From contig NZ_CP137891.1 in NCBI RefSeq assembly GCF_033547075.1, positions 2,666,001 through 2,730,000 on the forward strand: DNA of 64,000 nt, in the 5' to 3' direction. Position 1 is the first letter of the stretch. Each line of letters opens with the position of its first letter. Position numbers and translations under genes: made by a program. Shown here piece by piece: positions 34,433-44,382 of the stretch. The notes under the pieces are model-generated. The model did no database searches and was not told the DNA's origin. It worked only from the letters and a program-made list of their open reading frames with translations. Source of the DNA: Flavobacterium ardleyense (lineage in GTDB: Bacteria; Bacteroidota; Bacteroidia; Flavobacteriales; Flavobacteriaceae).

Positions 34433-35080
34433 CTATTTCTTTAACTTATCCTTAAAAAGTTTGCGAACCTTCTCAACCTTAGGAGTTACAACATACACAC
34501 AGTACGACTGCCCACGGTTGTCAGCATAATAATTCTTGTGATAATCCTCGGCAAAATAAAATGTTGGCGCGGCAGAAACTTTTGTGACAAAAGGTTTACC
34601 GTAGGTATTTTCTTTATCTAGCAAAGCAATATAACCTTCAGCAATCTTTTTCTGCTCATCGTTATGGTAAAAAATTTCACTTCTATATTGAGTCCCGACG
34701 TCATTTCCTTGTCTATTAAGAGTAGTTGGATCGTGGGTTGCGAAGAAAACTTCTAAAATTTCTCCGTAGCTGATTATTTTTGGATCGAAAGTAATTTCGA
34801 TAGCTTCAGCGTGACCGCTAGCTCCCGCAGAAACTTGCTGATAGGTTGGATTTGCTCTGGCACCGCCTATATATCCAGGAACTACCTTTGAGATTCCGTC
34901 TAATTCTAAAAATACTGCCTCTGTACACCAGAAACATCCGCCAGCTAAAGTTGCAACCTCTTTCCCTTTTTCTACTTCCATTTTTACAGGTGTTGTTTGT
35001 GTTTTAATATTTGAAATTTTCTCTTTTGATTGACAAGATAATGCCAAAAATAAGAATGATAAACTAAATAAGTGTTTCAT
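34433..35080 (-). CDS. msrA: Peptide-methionine (S)-S-oxide reductase, lipoprotein form
   Basis: This 215-residue protein has a lipoprotein signal (lipobox LSC at about residue 16) and then the MsrA catalytic motif GGCFWCTEAVF (about residues 47-57). GHAEAIEITFDP and YHKNYYADNRGQSYC follow. It repairs oxidised methionine, here probably in the cell envelope. A reverse-strand -7 box CAAAATTA lies at 35101-35108, 20 bases before the start. Confidence 0.94.
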   Translation of the reverse strand: MKHLFSLSFLFLALSCQSKEKISNIKTQTTPVKMEVEKGKEVATLAGGCFWCTEAVFLELDGISKVVPGYIGGARANPTYQQVSAGASGHAEAIEITFDPKIISYGEILEVFFATHDPTTLNRQGNDVGTQYRSEIFYHNDEQKKIAEGYIALLDKENTYGKPFVTKVSAAPTFYFAEDYHKNYYADNRGQSYCVYVVTPKVEKVRKLFKDKLKK

Positions 35081-35232
35081 CTTTTCGCATTTAAGTTCAA
35101 CAAAATTAACGAATTGCCTTGGCAGTAGTATTGTACTTAACGTAATTTTATAGAGTTCTAACTTAAAAGAATGGTCAATTGTATTTTGAAATCTGCATTT
35201 TGGTTGTTACTTTGTGCGAAACAATTTCATCT

Positions 35233-35895
35233 ATGATACAGGCGCAGAAAATTCATAAATTTTACGATAAACTTGAGGTTTTAAAGGGAGTTGACCTACA
35301 TATTCAGAGTGGTGAAATTGTCTCGATTGTGGGTGCTTCGGGAGCGGGCAAAACGACCTTGCTTCAGATTTTAGGAACTTTGGATAAACCATCTGCGGAC
35401 AAAGAGAGCAAGCTCATTATTAATGGAAAAGATATTTTGGGGATGAAAGATAAGGAGTTGTCAAAATTTCGCAATCTCAACTTGGGCTTTATATTTCAGT
35501 TTCATCAGCTTTTACCGGAGTTTAGTGCTTTAGAAAATGTTTGTATTCCTGCTTTTATTGCAGGAAAAACAAAAGCCGAAACTGAACCTGAAGCAAGGCG
35601 CCTATTAGACTATTTAGGGCTTTCGCACAGATACAGTCATAAACCTTCTGAACTCTCTGGAGGAGAGCAGCAACGCGTTGCAGTGGCTAGAGCTTTGATA
35701 AATAAACCCGCGGTGATCTTTGCCGATGAGCCTTCTGGAAACCTTGATACGGTGTCTGCAGAAAATTTACATAAATTATTCTTCGAGCTTCGTGATGAGT
35801 TTAAACAAACATTCGTGATTGTGACGCACAACGAAGAACTGGCAAATATGGCAGATAGAAAATTGACGATGATTGATGGATTAATTTCAGTTTAG
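35233..35895 (+). CDS. ABC transporter ATP-binding protein, LolD type
   Basis: This 220-residue ATPase has Walker [10 protein letters not shown]-loop region [10 protein letters not shown], signature LSGGEQQR, Walker [10 protein letters not shown] and switch histidine in VIVTHNEE. It is of the LolD/MacB branch that releases lipoproteins or drives other mechanotransmission transporters. No permease gene is adjacent; the next gene, 4 bases on, encodes an unrelated polytopic membrane protein. The ATG at 35233 is used rather than the one at 35179. Confidence 0.9.
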   Translation: MIQAQKIHKFYDKLEVLKGVDLHIQSGEIVSIVGASGAGKTTLLQILGTLDKPSADKESKLIINGKDILGMKDKELSKFRNLNLGFIFQFHQLLPEFSALENVCIPAFIAGKTKAETEPEARRLLDYLGLSHRYSHKPSELSGGEQQRVAVARALINKPAVIFADEPSGNLDTVSAENLHKLFFELRDEFKQTFVIVTHNEELANMADRKLTMIDGLISV

Positions 35896-35899
35896 AACT

Positions 35900-37603
35900 A
35901 TGATTTTAATAATTCTATCTTGGATATACATCCTCTTTACAACTATCAATTTTGGTTTTGTATTTGATAGAATTCTTGTTTTAAAAAATAAAGATTTTGT
36001 TATTACATCGTTTCTGGGATTGTTTTCTGTAACTATCTTGGCGAGTATTTGGGCGATTTTCGGGAGAATAAATGTGGAATTTCATATTTTTTTGTTGGTA
36101 TCTAATCTGTTGATTTACTGGAAATTTAAAATAAACATTGGAGATATTTATAAAAATCTTTTCTTAGTAATAGGTGATCTCGGCAAATTTCTAAAGTATT
36201 ATTTGGCCATAGTTACTATATTAATTTTGGCGCAATGCAGTACGGCACCTTATGTAATTGATAATGAAACGTATTATATTCAGACCATAAAATGGTTGAA
36301 TGAATATGGTTTTGTAAAAGGATTAGTAAATTTACACCTGTTTTTAGGTCAAACAAGTGGCTGGCACATAACTCAAAGTGTATTCAACTTTTCATTTTTG
36401 TATGGCAATTTTAATGACTTAAGTGGTTTCTGCTTAATGCTCGGAATGTTATTTTCGATTACGAAATTCAACAGCTACTTCGTTGAAAAGAAAAGTTTTA
36501 ATTTTCTGCTAGTTGGTTTACTTCCTTTTGCCAGCATATTTTATTTTCAGTTTATAAGTGCTCCTTCACCCGACATGCCAGTTTATGTGCTGACATTTTT
36601 TATTTTACTTTTATTTTTAGAAAATTTTAAAAACTGTAGTCAGGGGAAATTTACAATAATAACAACTCTAGTTTTATACCTACTCTATATTAAATACTCA
36701 ACTCTTCCGTTCGTGTTAATTCCCGTAATATTATTGATAGAAAATTTCAAAGTATTATCTACAGCTCTATGGAAGGCTTCAATTCTTTCAGTTACAATCC
36801 TATTATTATTTATTGTAAAAAATTTAATCATTACTGGACATCCTCTTTTTCCCTTGAAGATTTTTCGTTTTATATCATTAGATTACGCATTTCCAAGTGC
36901 GATAGAGGATTATTACTTTAATTATTTACGTCACTATGGATACCTCTTAAATAGCGAAGATTATAACTTGTTAAGTAATTTTGAGTTATTTGAGCATTGG
37001 TTGAATCTCCCGAAACTACGAGGATTGATACATAAGTTTATAATATTGTTGATTCTTATAGTTCCTGCATTTATATTCAAATTCCAGAATAGTAAAAAAT
37101 ATTGGCTGCTTTATGGGTTGATGGTAATACAACTAATCCTTTTATTTATCACCTCGCCACAATTTCGATTCTTTATGAATTTTATGATCTTTTTCTCTAC
37201 ATTTTGCTTTATCTGCATGGTTCGAAATGAGAAGATTATTAATTTAATATTGATTATTTCTATACTCCCTGTTTTTTTAATGTTATTTATTCCTTTAAAT
37301 CTCATCAGATTTACTGACAATAAGTTAATGATGAAAACGCATACTTTATCCTTCAGAAATATCATAATACCCAGTGAAATTACAGACCGTTCGACGCATT
37401 TCAAAATTATTAGATTAGGAAATCTGCTATATTACTCGCCCGTAAATAAGGATCTGCTTTGGATTACTGGGGACGGAGCACTTCCGTGCGTAAGTGAAGA
37501 GCAAGTAAACATGCACAGAAGAATGTTCAAAATTACTCCACAGATGAGAACTGAGGATTTGAAGGATGGATTTTACTCCAAAAGCGTGTCACTTGATAAC
37601 TAA
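35900..37603 (+). CDS. Polytopic membrane protein, LIC_10190-like
   Basis: This 567-residue protein has about 12-13 hydrophobic segments, a DNETYYIQTIKWLNEYG segment in an exposed loop, and a short soluble C terminus. The topology and the acidic loop near the start resemble GT-C-type membrane glycosyltransferases. It matches, by memory, proteins annotated LIC_10190 family in flavobacteria. It starts 4 bases after the ABC ATPase gene, so the two are co-transcribed. The function is unproven. Confidence 0.75.
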   Translation: MILIILSWIYILFTTINFGFVFDRILVLKNKDFVITSFLGLFSVTILASIWAIFGRINVEFHIFLLVSNLLIYWKFKINIGDIYKNLFLVIGDLGKFLKYYLAIVTILILAQCSTAPYVIDNETYYIQTIKWLNEYGFVKGLVNLHLFLGQTSGWHITQSVFNFSFLYGNFNDLSGFCLMLGMLFSITKFNSYFVEKKSFNFLLVGLLPFASIFYFQFISAPSPDMPVYVLTFFILLLFLENFKNCSQGKFTIITTLVLYLLYIKYSTLPFVLIPVILLIENFKVLSTALWKASILSVTILLLFIVKNLIITGHPLFPLKIFRFISLDYAFPSAIEDYYFNYLRHYGYLLNSEDYNLLSNFELFEHWLNLPKLRGLIHKFIILLILIVPAFIFKFQNSKKYWLLYGLMVIQLILLFITSPQFRFFMNFMIFFSTFCFICMVRNEKIINLILIISILPVFLMLFIPLNLIRFTDNKLMMKTHTLSFRNIIIPSEITDRSTHFKIIRLGNLLYYSPVNKDLLWITGDGALPCVSEEQVNMHRRMFKITPQMRTEDLKDGFYSKSVSLDN

Positions 37604-37844
37604 GCTTTCCACATTTAATTTGAGGTAAAAGTGTTGAAGGATTTCAAAGCTACAGAATTTAACACCTACTCAGATGTATAAAGTATCTCATTATAATTCT
37701 TAAATAGAATCATCGCGGCTTACAGATTTCGCGAACTTCGTTACCAAGATTTTCGGCTAAGACAAAATTTCTTGCGAAAGACAACCGTGAATTTACCACA
37801 TATTTCGCCATTATATAAACTACGGTCAGTGGCAACCAAATTTA

Positions 37845-38336
37845 TTAATCTAAATCATCTGGAATATTTCCGTCTCTCCATTCATTAGCCTGTTCTTCGC
37901 CACCTGAAAATGTTAATGATTTTTTACTGTCAATATCAACAAACGAAAAAAGCAAAATATGGTAACCTTGATCATTGTAATTTTTTGAAATTTTATCGTC
38001 GTTCATTACGTTACTGAAAACTCCCAACATTCTAAGAATAGCACCTTTTTTTTGATAGTCACTTTTAATAAATGATGCAATCCATATTTTATTTCCATCA
38101 GCAAATTCTGCCAAATAATATGGCTTTCCATTATATGCTTCATACAATTCTATAATTTTTGCATCGAATGCGTAAAATTTGCCTTCAAGAAATTTAAGTT
38201 TATCTTTCTCTTGATATACTTTGATTGTGTCGACTAAACTTCCATTTGTATTGATTGGAAAATTTTTTTGACAAAATGATTTTAATGAGGTTGTCATTAA
38301 TAAAATGTAAAATAATAATTTAATTCTGGTTTTCAT
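37845..38336 (-). CDS. Secreted hypothetical protein
   Basis: This 163-residue protein has a signal peptide (MKTRIKLLFYILLMTTSLKS) and a mature part with FYAFDAKIIELYEAYNGKPYY. No family was recognised. The C terminus is acidic. The 240 bases to its left (37604-37844) hold no gene or repeat that I can see. Confidence 0.7.
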   Translation of the reverse strand: MKTRIKLLFYILLMTTSLKSFCQKNFPINTNGSLVDTIKVYQEKDKLKFLEGKFYAFDAKIIELYEAYNGKPYYLAEFADGNKIWIASFIKSDYQKKGAILRMLGVFSNVMNDDKISKNYNDQGYHILLFSFVDIDSKKSLTFSGGEEQANEWRDGNIPDDLD

Positions 38337-38393
38337 TTTTTATTTAGTTATTAGGTCGGTTTATATTGCTTGCCACGAACTTATAAACTGGAT

Positions 38394-39161
38394 TTAAAAC
38401 CCCTCAAAAATCCCCAAGCCAAAAAGCGCAAAGTCATACTTCACAGGATCTTCCTTGTCCAATAACCTCAGCGAAGTATCTAACTCAGTTAACGCTTTAG
38501 TATCGTTTTGTTTTCTGTTTAGAATACCTAATTTTCTAGCAACATTGCCCGAATGTACGTCAAGCGGACAAGATAATTTAGCTGGAGAAATCGATTTCCA
38601 AAGTCCGAAGTCAACGCCTTCATTATCGTTTCGGATCATCCAACGTAAATACATATTTATTCTTTTTGACACTGAACCTTTGCTTGGATTTGCAACGTGT
38701 TTCTTGGTTCGGTCAAGATGTGGAATTTCGAAGAACGTATTGTGAAGTTGTTGAATTGCGGGCTGCAAAGAATCTTCTGTTTGGTGTTTTGTGAAAATTG
38801 ATTCTAACCCGTCGTGGTTTGTATAAATGTGTTTTAGAGCAATTATGAAATGTTTGAAGTCTTCTGAATTAAATGTTCTGTGTACAAAGCTTTCTAATCT
38901 TTCGAGTTGATATTCGTCGTGGTTCATCACGAAATCATAAGGAGAATCTCCCATTAGATCCATCATTCGATGTCCGTTTTTGGTAATCATTGTTCTATTT
39001 CCCCAAGCGATGGTAGCGGCGAGAAAGCCAGCTATTTCAATATCTTCTTTTAATTTATATCTATGAGGAACGCTGATGGGATCTGGCTCGATAAAGTCGA
39101 ATGTGTTGTATTGAATTACTTTCGCTTCAAGGAAATCTTTAAGCTGTTCTTTATTCATCAT
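38394..39161 (-). CDS. TIGR02757 family protein
   Basis: This 255-residue protein is recognisable as TIGR02757/DUF2400 from IEPDPISVPHRY, EIAGFLAATIAWGNRTMI, GSVSKRINMYLRWMIR and the LDVHSGNVARKLG block. The family is helical, cytoplasmic and related in pattern to helix-hairpin-helix glycosylase-like folds, but its function is not established. A reverse-strand -7 box CAAAGATA lies at 39185-39192, 24 bases before the start. Confidence 0.9.
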   Translation of the reverse strand: MMNKEQLKDFLEAKVIQYNTFDFIEPDPISVPHRYKLKEDIEIAGFLAATIAWGNRTMITKNGHRMMDLMGDSPYDFVMNHDEYQLERLESFVHRTFNSEDFKHFIIALKHIYTNHDGLESIFTKHQTEDSLQPAIQQLHNTFFEIPHLDRTKKHVANPSKGSVSKRINMYLRWMIRNDNEGVDFGLWKSISPAKLSCPLDVHSGNVARKLGILNRKQNDTKALTELDTSLRLLDKEDPVKYDFALFGLGIFEGF

Positions 39162-39551
39162 AGGTGATTATTCAATTGGAAGTGCAAAGATAGTAATTCT
39201 AAATTTTTGGGATTCTCCACAAATGCTTCTGGAAGATATAAATTAGATAGGCACAGAATAAAGAACAAAGTAGAAATTAGCTCGATTTTCGTAACTTTCG
39301 AAGTTACTAAAAATCAGCACAATGATTACAATTTTGTTGAAAATTAACGAATGTATCATAAAAAGCAGCGAGTTTCTTGCAACCTTGTAAAATTGCCTGA
39401 TGAATAAAATCACTCAAGAAGTACTTGATGATGCAAAGAAAGAGATTGATTAGAATTAAAGTAGAGATAATGAGGATCTAATGGAAAAATTGCTGTCTTC
39501 AATTATTTCAATGGCAGAGATTTTAGCAACAGCACTTAATTACGATAAAAT
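39162..39551. other. Intergenic region with short frame fragments
   Basis: Apart from the 39185-39192 promoter box there are only fragments: a 16-codon frame near 39400 (MNKITQEVLDDAKKEID) and a 24-codon frame at 39481-39555 (starting MEKLLSSIISMAEIL) whose stop overlaps the next ATG. They may be remnants of a small gene. I do not call either. Confidence 0.45.
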
Positions 39552-39884
39552 ATGAAAATAGTCATTACAATCTTCCTCTTGCTAGTTTCTGCATTTTCAT
39601 ACTCACAAAAAGTATTCTCAGTCAATAATACCAATCAGGCAGATGTCAAAGTATTTGTAGTTGCGTACGAAAATGAAGCTGATTTGAAAGTCTTTAAAGT
39701 AAAATATCCGAATGAGGCCGGAAAAAACGATGGGAACTGGTTTTTTACAGAATACAAAAATCAAGCAGCAAAAAGTATCTATTTTGTAGATTATAAAAAT
39801 CAGGCTGATTTAAAAATATTCTTTGTAAAGTATAAAAATGAAGCGGGTTGGAAAAATAAAGAGAAATCTCATTTGTTGTATTAG
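39552..39884 (+). CDS. DUF6150 family secreted repeat protein
   Basis: This 110-residue protein has a signal peptide (about residues 1-19). The rest is built from short repeats of the form x-NQAD-x-K-V-F-x-V-x-Y (VNNTNQADVKVF, AYENEADLKVF, KYPNEAG, EYKNQAAKSIYF, DYKNQADLKIFF, KYKNEAGW). It matches the DUF6150 family of Bacteroidota. The regular strand-turn repeat suggests a small beta-solenoid or beta-prism. The function is unknown. Confidence 0.82.
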   Translation: MKIVITIFLLLVSAFSYSQKVFSVNNTNQADVKVFVVAYENEADLKVFKVKYPNEAGKNDGNWFFTEYKNQAAKSIYFVDYKNQADLKIFFVKYKNEAGWKNKEKSHLLY

Positions 39885-40014
39885 TTTTGGCAAGTTGGCG
39901 AAAATGAAATCCGACTTGGAAGAGTACGTGATTTAGAAAATATTTTCTATTTAAAGACCTTTTAAGAGCAGAATTTCTTAGAGAAATATTAGTTCTTACA
40001 TTGCAGAGTTTGCG

Positions 40015-40160
40015 AGAGGGATAGAAGAGAAAATCCTTTGTTGTGGCTTTGCGGAGCAAAAGCTACAACAAAGATTGGGAACGAATAGCCCGACCAGAGG
40101 CACCTAAAGATACCTATTTTACCGAAATCATTCTGCCGAAAGGTCTCGCCCAAAAAAAAA
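40015..40160. repeat. Flavobacterial intergenic repeat, family B, copy 1
   Basis: The copy contains GAGAGGGATAGAAGAGAAAA, GTGGCTTTGCGGAGCAAAAGC, AAGATTGGGAACGAATAGCCCGACC and GGTCTCGCCC. The opposite-orientation copy is at 48050-48235. A long frame that runs through it on the forward strand is spurious. Confidence 0.75.
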
Positions 40161-40221
40161 TCGTGAATAGTATGAAAATGTTTGTAGCGATGGACATTTC
40201 TCCTAAAATTAAGGCACAAAA

Positions 40222-40253
40222 AAAGGAGAACTCTTATTATGAATTCTCCTTCT
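40222..40253 (-). terminator. Terminator after the cysteine synthase family gene
   Basis: AAGGAGAAcTC and GAaTTCTCCTT form a stem over a TTATTAT loop. The A run on the left gives a T tract in the reverse direction, 24 bases from the gene's stop. Confidence 0.88.
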
Positions 40254-40276
40254 TCTATATATTTCTATCTATAAAA

Positions 40277-41317
40277 TTACTTTATAAACTCTATCTTCTG
40301 TGCTTCTTCAAGATTCTTGCTATCAAAAAATCCTTGCTCATTCATCCAGTCATCGCTGAAAACTTTGCTCATATATCGAGATCCATGGTCAGGAAAAATT
40401 GCTACAACATTGCTGTCTGCGGTAAATTCTCCCTCTTCGCCATACTGCTTGATCGCTTGCATAACCGCGCCGGAAGTATATCCTACAAAAAGACCTTCGG
40501 TTTTGGCGATTGCACGAGCCATATGCGCGCTATCCTCGTCAGAAACCTTCATAAAATGATCGATTATATCGAAATCTGTCGCAGATGGAATAAGATTTTT
40601 CCCTAGACCTTCGATGCGGTAAGGATAAATCTCATCATTGTCAAATTCTTTTGTTTCGTGGTATTTTTTAAGAACTGATCCAAAAGCATCCACTCCTAAA
40701 ATACGGATATTTGGATTCTGCTCTTTTAGATATTTTGCAGTACCCGAAATTGTTCCACCAGTTCCACTACAAGCAATTAGATGCGTGATTTTCCCTTGTG
40801 TTTGCTTCCAAATTTCAGGACCTGTGCTGTGGTAGTGCGCATCAACATTAAGTTGATTAAAATATTGATTAATATATACCGAGCCTTTCGTCTCTTCGTG
40901 TAATCTTTTAGCTACATTATAATAAGAACGCTCATCATCAGCAGATACATTTGCCGGGCAAACATAGACTTTTGCACCCATTGTGCGCAACATATCAATT
41001 TTGTCTTTGGATGATTTTGAACTTACAGCAAGAATACAATTATAGCCTTTAATGATGCTTACCATCGCAAGGCTAAATCCTGTATTGCCCGAAGTAGTTT
41101 CAATTATCGTATCGCCGGGAGTTAAGATTCCAGCTTTTTCGGCTTGTTCTATAATATAAAGTGCAATTCTGTCTTTGGTAGAGTGTCCTGGATTGAATGC
41201 TTCTACTTTGGCGAAGAAATTTCCGTCAATGTTGTCAGTAATTTTATTCAGCCTAATTAGGGGTGTATTTCCTATTAATTCCAGAACATTATTGTACACA
41301 TTTATGTCTTCTTTCAT
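40277..41317 (-). CDS. PLP-dependent cysteine synthase / cystathionine beta-synthase core enzyme
   Basis: This 346-residue fold type II PLP enzyme has [13 protein letters not shown] at the start, the Schiff-base lysine in [20 protein letters not shown] for the phosphate/substrate loop, and [13 protein letters not shown]. It lacks CBS regulatory domains. It makes cysteine from O-acetylserine or cystathionine from serine and homocysteine; which of the two cannot be told from the sequence. The ATG at 41317 is chosen since the extra residues from 41365 include the promoter box CAAATTTA (41373-41380) region. Confidence 0.9.
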   Translation of the reverse strand: MKEDINVYNNVLELIGNTPLIRLNKITDNIDGNFFAKVEAFNPGHSTKDRIALYIIEQAEKAGILTPGDTIIETTSGNTGFSLAMVSIIKGYNCILAVSSKSSKDKIDMLRTMGAKVYVCPANVSADDERSYYNVAKRLHEETKGSVYINQYFNQLNVDAHYHSTGPEIWKQTQGKITHLIACSGTGGTISGTAKYLKEQNPNIRILGVDAFGSVLKKYHETKEFDNDEIYPYRIEGLGKNLIPSATDFDIIDHFMKVSDEDSAHMARAIAKTEGLFVGYTSGAVMQAIKQYGEEGEFTADSNVVAIFPDHGSRYMSKVFSDDWMNEQGFFDSKNLEEAQKIEFIK

Positions 41318-41395
41318 AAAAAAAATAGTTGATGAGGAACAAAAAGAAAAATTTCTAAACCTCAAATCAATGCAAATTTAAGAAAAATATTCTAA

Positions 41396-43456
41396 TTACA
41401 TTTTATTAATTTCCAAATTCAGTAAAAAACTGAATTCCTTGGCGAGTTCTTTCAATGCTTCAAATCGTCCTGAAGCACCTCCGTGGCCGGCATCCATATT
41501 CGTATCTAAAAATAATACATTTTCGTCTGTTTTAAATTCTCGAAGCTTTGCAACCCACTTTGCAGGCTCCCAATACTGTACTTGCGAATCGTGTAAACCT
41601 GTAGAAATGTACATATTAGGATATTTCTGAGCTTTAACATTGTCGTAAGGTGAATAGGACAACATATAATTATAGAATTTCTTTTTATTTGGATTTCCCC
41701 ATTCGTCGTACTCGCCAGTTGTTAGCGGAATACTGTCGTCGAGCATAGTAGTAACTACATCTACAAAAGGAACTTGTGCAATTACACCACTGTAAAGTTC
41801 TGGTGCCATATTGACAATGACCCCCATCAACATTCCTCCGGCAGATCCGCCTTCGGCATAAAGGTGTTCGGCCGAGGTGTATTTATTTTCGATAAGATAT
41901 TTAGAACAGTCGATAAAATCGGTAAAAGTGTTTTTCTTGGTCAGCAATTTTCCAGTTTCATACCAATTTCGACCCAAATCTTCTCCCCCACGTACGTGTG
42001 TAATTGCATATATAAATCCACGATCGAGAAGTGATAATCTTGTAGAAGAAAAATGAGCATCCATAGAAGCGCCGTAAGAGCCATAAGCATATTGAAGAAG
42101 TGGATTTTCGCCATTCATTTTAATTCCTTTCCTGTAAACTAAAGAAACGGGAACTTTCACACCGTCAGTTGCAGTTACCCAAATTCGCTCTTCGATATAA
42201 TTATTTTTATCGAATTTTCCGCCAAGGATTTCCTGCTCTTTGAGAACAGTTTTTTCTTTGGTTTCCATATTAAAGTCGATTATCGAGGATGGCGTACTAA
42301 GCGACTGATAGCTATATCTTAAAATATTTGTATCAAAATCCACATTCGCAAAAGTAAAAGCGGTGTAGGTTTCACTTTCGAAAGGAAGGTAATATTCAGC
42401 ACCATTTTCCCAAGGCATAATTCTAATTCTCGTAAGTCCGTTTGTGCGTTCTTCCAAAACTAGATAATCATTGAAAATTTCGCAGTCTTCAAATAAAACT
42501 TCTTCTCGGTGCGGAATCACATCTTCCCAAAATTCTCTTTTGGTTGTAGCTTCGGGAGTTTTCATTAATTTGAAATTCTCAGCGTCGTCAGCATTTGTTC
42601 GGATATAAAAATGATCTTTATAATGTAGGATGCTGTATTCAATACCTCTTTTTCTGCGTTGAAAAACTGTGAATTTCCCCAAAGGTTTATCCGCATTTAA
42701 AATACGAGATTCGGTAGTAAGTGTACTTTCTGAATCAATAACAATATACTTGCGAGATTTCGTCTTGTGAACATCGACATTAAAAGTATCATCTTTTTCG
42801 AAATAAACCATTTTATCAGAAACTTGAATGTCGCCCATCTGATGTCTATACACCTTGTCCGCTCTCAAAGTTTCTTCGTCTTGTGAAGTGTAGAAAATCG
42901 TTTTGTTGTCATTTGCCCAAACACAGCTTCCAGTAGTATTTTGCAAATGATCGTAAAGAACTTCCCCAGTTTCTAGGTTTTTTATTTTAATGCTATAAAT
43001 TCTTCTTCCTACAGTATCGGTGCTAAAAGTTGCAAATTTATTATCTGGACTTACCGAAAACGCAGCAAGATTAAAGAATGATTCGCCAATCGCCATCTCA
43101 TTACAATCAAACATAATTTCTTCGGGAGCGTCGAGGCTACCCTTTTTTCTTGAAAATATTGGATAATTTTTTCCGGTTTCAAAACGAGTGATATAGTGAT
43201 AACCATTAAAGAAATATGGAACAGAAGTATCATCTTCCTTAATTCGAGCTTTCATTTCCTCATAAAGTTCCTTCTGAAAATCCTTGGTATTTTCGGTCAT
43301 CTTATTGTAATACTCGTTTTCGGCGTTTAGATAAGAGATTGTTTCAGGGTTTTCGCGTTCGTTCATCCAATAATAATCATCGGTACGCGTGTGTCTGTGA
43401 CGAGTGATTGATTTTGGAAATTTTGAAGCTATAGGAGGAATTATTTTTGAAGTCAT
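41396..43456 (-). CDS. ptrB: Oligopeptidase B, S9 family prolyl oligopeptidase
   Basis: This 686-residue cytoplasmic peptidase has an N-terminal beta-propeller (about residues 1-400) and a C-terminal alpha/beta hydrolase domain with the nucleophile in GGSAGGMLMG, an STGLHDSQVQYWEP aspartate/acid region, and the catalytic histidine in DAGHGGASGRFE. It cleaves short peptides after basic residues. It stands alone, with a reverse-strand -7 box CAAAAATA at 43475-43482, 19 bases before the start. Confidence 0.94.
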   Translation of the reverse strand: MTSKIIPPIASKFPKSITRHRHTRTDDYYWMNERENPETISYLNAENEYYNKMTENTKDFQKELYEEMKARIKEDDTSVPYFFNGYHYITRFETGKNYPIFSRKKGSLDAPEEIMFDCNEMAIGESFFNLAAFSVSPDNKFATFSTDTVGRRIYSIKIKNLETGEVLYDHLQNTTGSCVWANDNKTIFYTSQDEETLRADKVYRHQMGDIQVSDKMVYFEKDDTFNVDVHKTKSRKYIVIDSESTLTTESRILNADKPLGKFTVFQRRKRGIEYSILHYKDHFYIRTNADDAENFKLMKTPEATTKREFWEDVIPHREEVLFEDCEIFNDYLVLEERTNGLTRIRIMPWENGAEYYLPFESETYTAFTFANVDFDTNILRYSYQSLSTPSSIIDFNMETKEKTVLKEQEILGGKFDKNNYIEERIWVTATDGVKVPVSLVYRKGIKMNGENPLLQYAYGSYGASMDAHFSSTRLSLLDRGFIYAITHVRGGEDLGRNWYETGKLLTKKNTFTDFIDCSKYLIENKYTSAEHLYAEGGSAGGMLMGVIVNMAPELYSGVIAQVPFVDVVTTMLDDSIPLTTGEYDEWGNPNKKKFYNYMLSYSPYDNVKAQKYPNMYISTGLHDSQVQYWEPAKWVAKLREFKTDENVLFLDTNMDAGHGGASGRFEALKELAKEFSFLLNLEINKM

Positions 43457-43614
43457 TTATTGGAGAATTTTGAGCAAAAATAAGGTTTAAAATGAAGACA
43501 GAGTCAGAATAAAATTCTAAAAAAAATTAACGAAGGTTTATCATCATCTCGGTGGGGAAAAACAAATTGACAAATTTATTTGAAAATTGTTATCCTTTAA
43601 GATAACTTTGATTG

Positions 43615-43950
43615 ATGAGTAGAAAAATAATCTTTTACGGAAACTACTTTATTTAATTCTATCAAAAACAGGATTTGAAAGTCAAAAGTAAAATTCAATA
43701 TGTTTTCTAATTGATTAGAGAAGTTGAGCGTGTTCCAGAAAAATTCCTAAAACACCTTGCAGGAACTAACGGTTTATATGAAGTACGAGTTGAGTACGAA
43801 TCAAATATCTATCGAATTTTCTGCTGCTTTGATGGAGGAAAAGTAGTGGTTCTTTTCAACGGCTTTCAAAAGAAGGCACAAAAAACACCTCAGAATGAAA
43901 TAGAAAAAGCGGAACAATTAATGAAAGAATACTTTTTAAATAAAAAATAG
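43615..43950 (+). pseudogene. HigB/RelE-type toxin with two in-frame TAA codons
   Basis: Translation from ATG 43615 gives MSRKIIFYGNYFI, a stop at 43654-43656, FYQKQDLKVKSKIQYVF, a second stop at 43708-43710, and then an intact C-terminal part of 79 codons (LIREVERVPEKFLKHL onward, with LYEVRVEY and YRIFCCFDGG). Family members have Glu at both stop positions (YFxEFY, YVFELI), so each stop is explained by GAA to TAA. The 79-codon TTG-initiated frame at 43711 lacks the N-terminal helices and is unlikely to work. The antitoxin gene 5 bases downstream is intact. Confidence 0.85.
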
Positions 43951-43955
43951 AAATT

Positions 43956-44255
43956 ATGGAGAAATACAAAGAAATCAAAACCTTTGACGATTTAATCGAA
44001 TTAGAACACGGACAAATAGGAACTGAAAGTCGAAATAAATATGAAGAATCTGCTCAAATGTTTATCGTCAGCGAGATGCTTAAATCCGCTAGAAAAGAGG
44101 CGAATCTTACACAAGAACAGCTCGCAGATAAAGCTGGAACTAAGAAAAGCTATATTTCAAAACTTGAAAATGGAAAAGGAAACATTCAGCTTTCTACTTT
44201 GATACGAATATTTGAACAGGGGCTGAATAAAAAGATTGGCTTGACATTTCTCTAA
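43956..44255 (+). CDS. HigA-type antitoxin, XRE family helix-turn-helix
   Basis: This 99-residue protein has a C-terminal XRE DNA-binding domain (about residues 42-95: EANLTQEQLADKAGTKKSYI then SKLENGKGNIQLSTLIRIF). The N-terminal 40 residues are acidic and would wrap the toxin. The order toxin-antitoxin is that of higBA. The partner toxin gene carries two stop codons, so this is an orphan antitoxin that may still repress its own promoter. Confidence 0.88.
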   Translation: MEKYKEIKTFDDLIELEHGQIGTESRNKYEESAQMFIVSEMLKSARKEANLTQEQLADKAGTKKSYISKLENGKGNIQLSTLIRIFEQGLNKKIGLTFL

Positions 44256-44382
44256 TTGAAAACAAAAGCTCGATCATTTTTAAAAAGTTAAACACTGCAT
44301 TTTTAGCTTAATAATTTATCCATAATTTTCAATGATTAAATTAAATATGTACTTTTAAAGAATTAACTAAAAAACCTTTACA

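Noticed and set aside
40043-40606. 187-codon forward frame
   Set aside because: It begins in a family B repeat and continues antisense to the cysteine synthase gene, which has clear family motifs.
43615-43950. Reassigned stop codons explaining the TAA codons in the toxin
   Set aside because: TAA ends many intact genes in the window at the expected place, so the code is standard.
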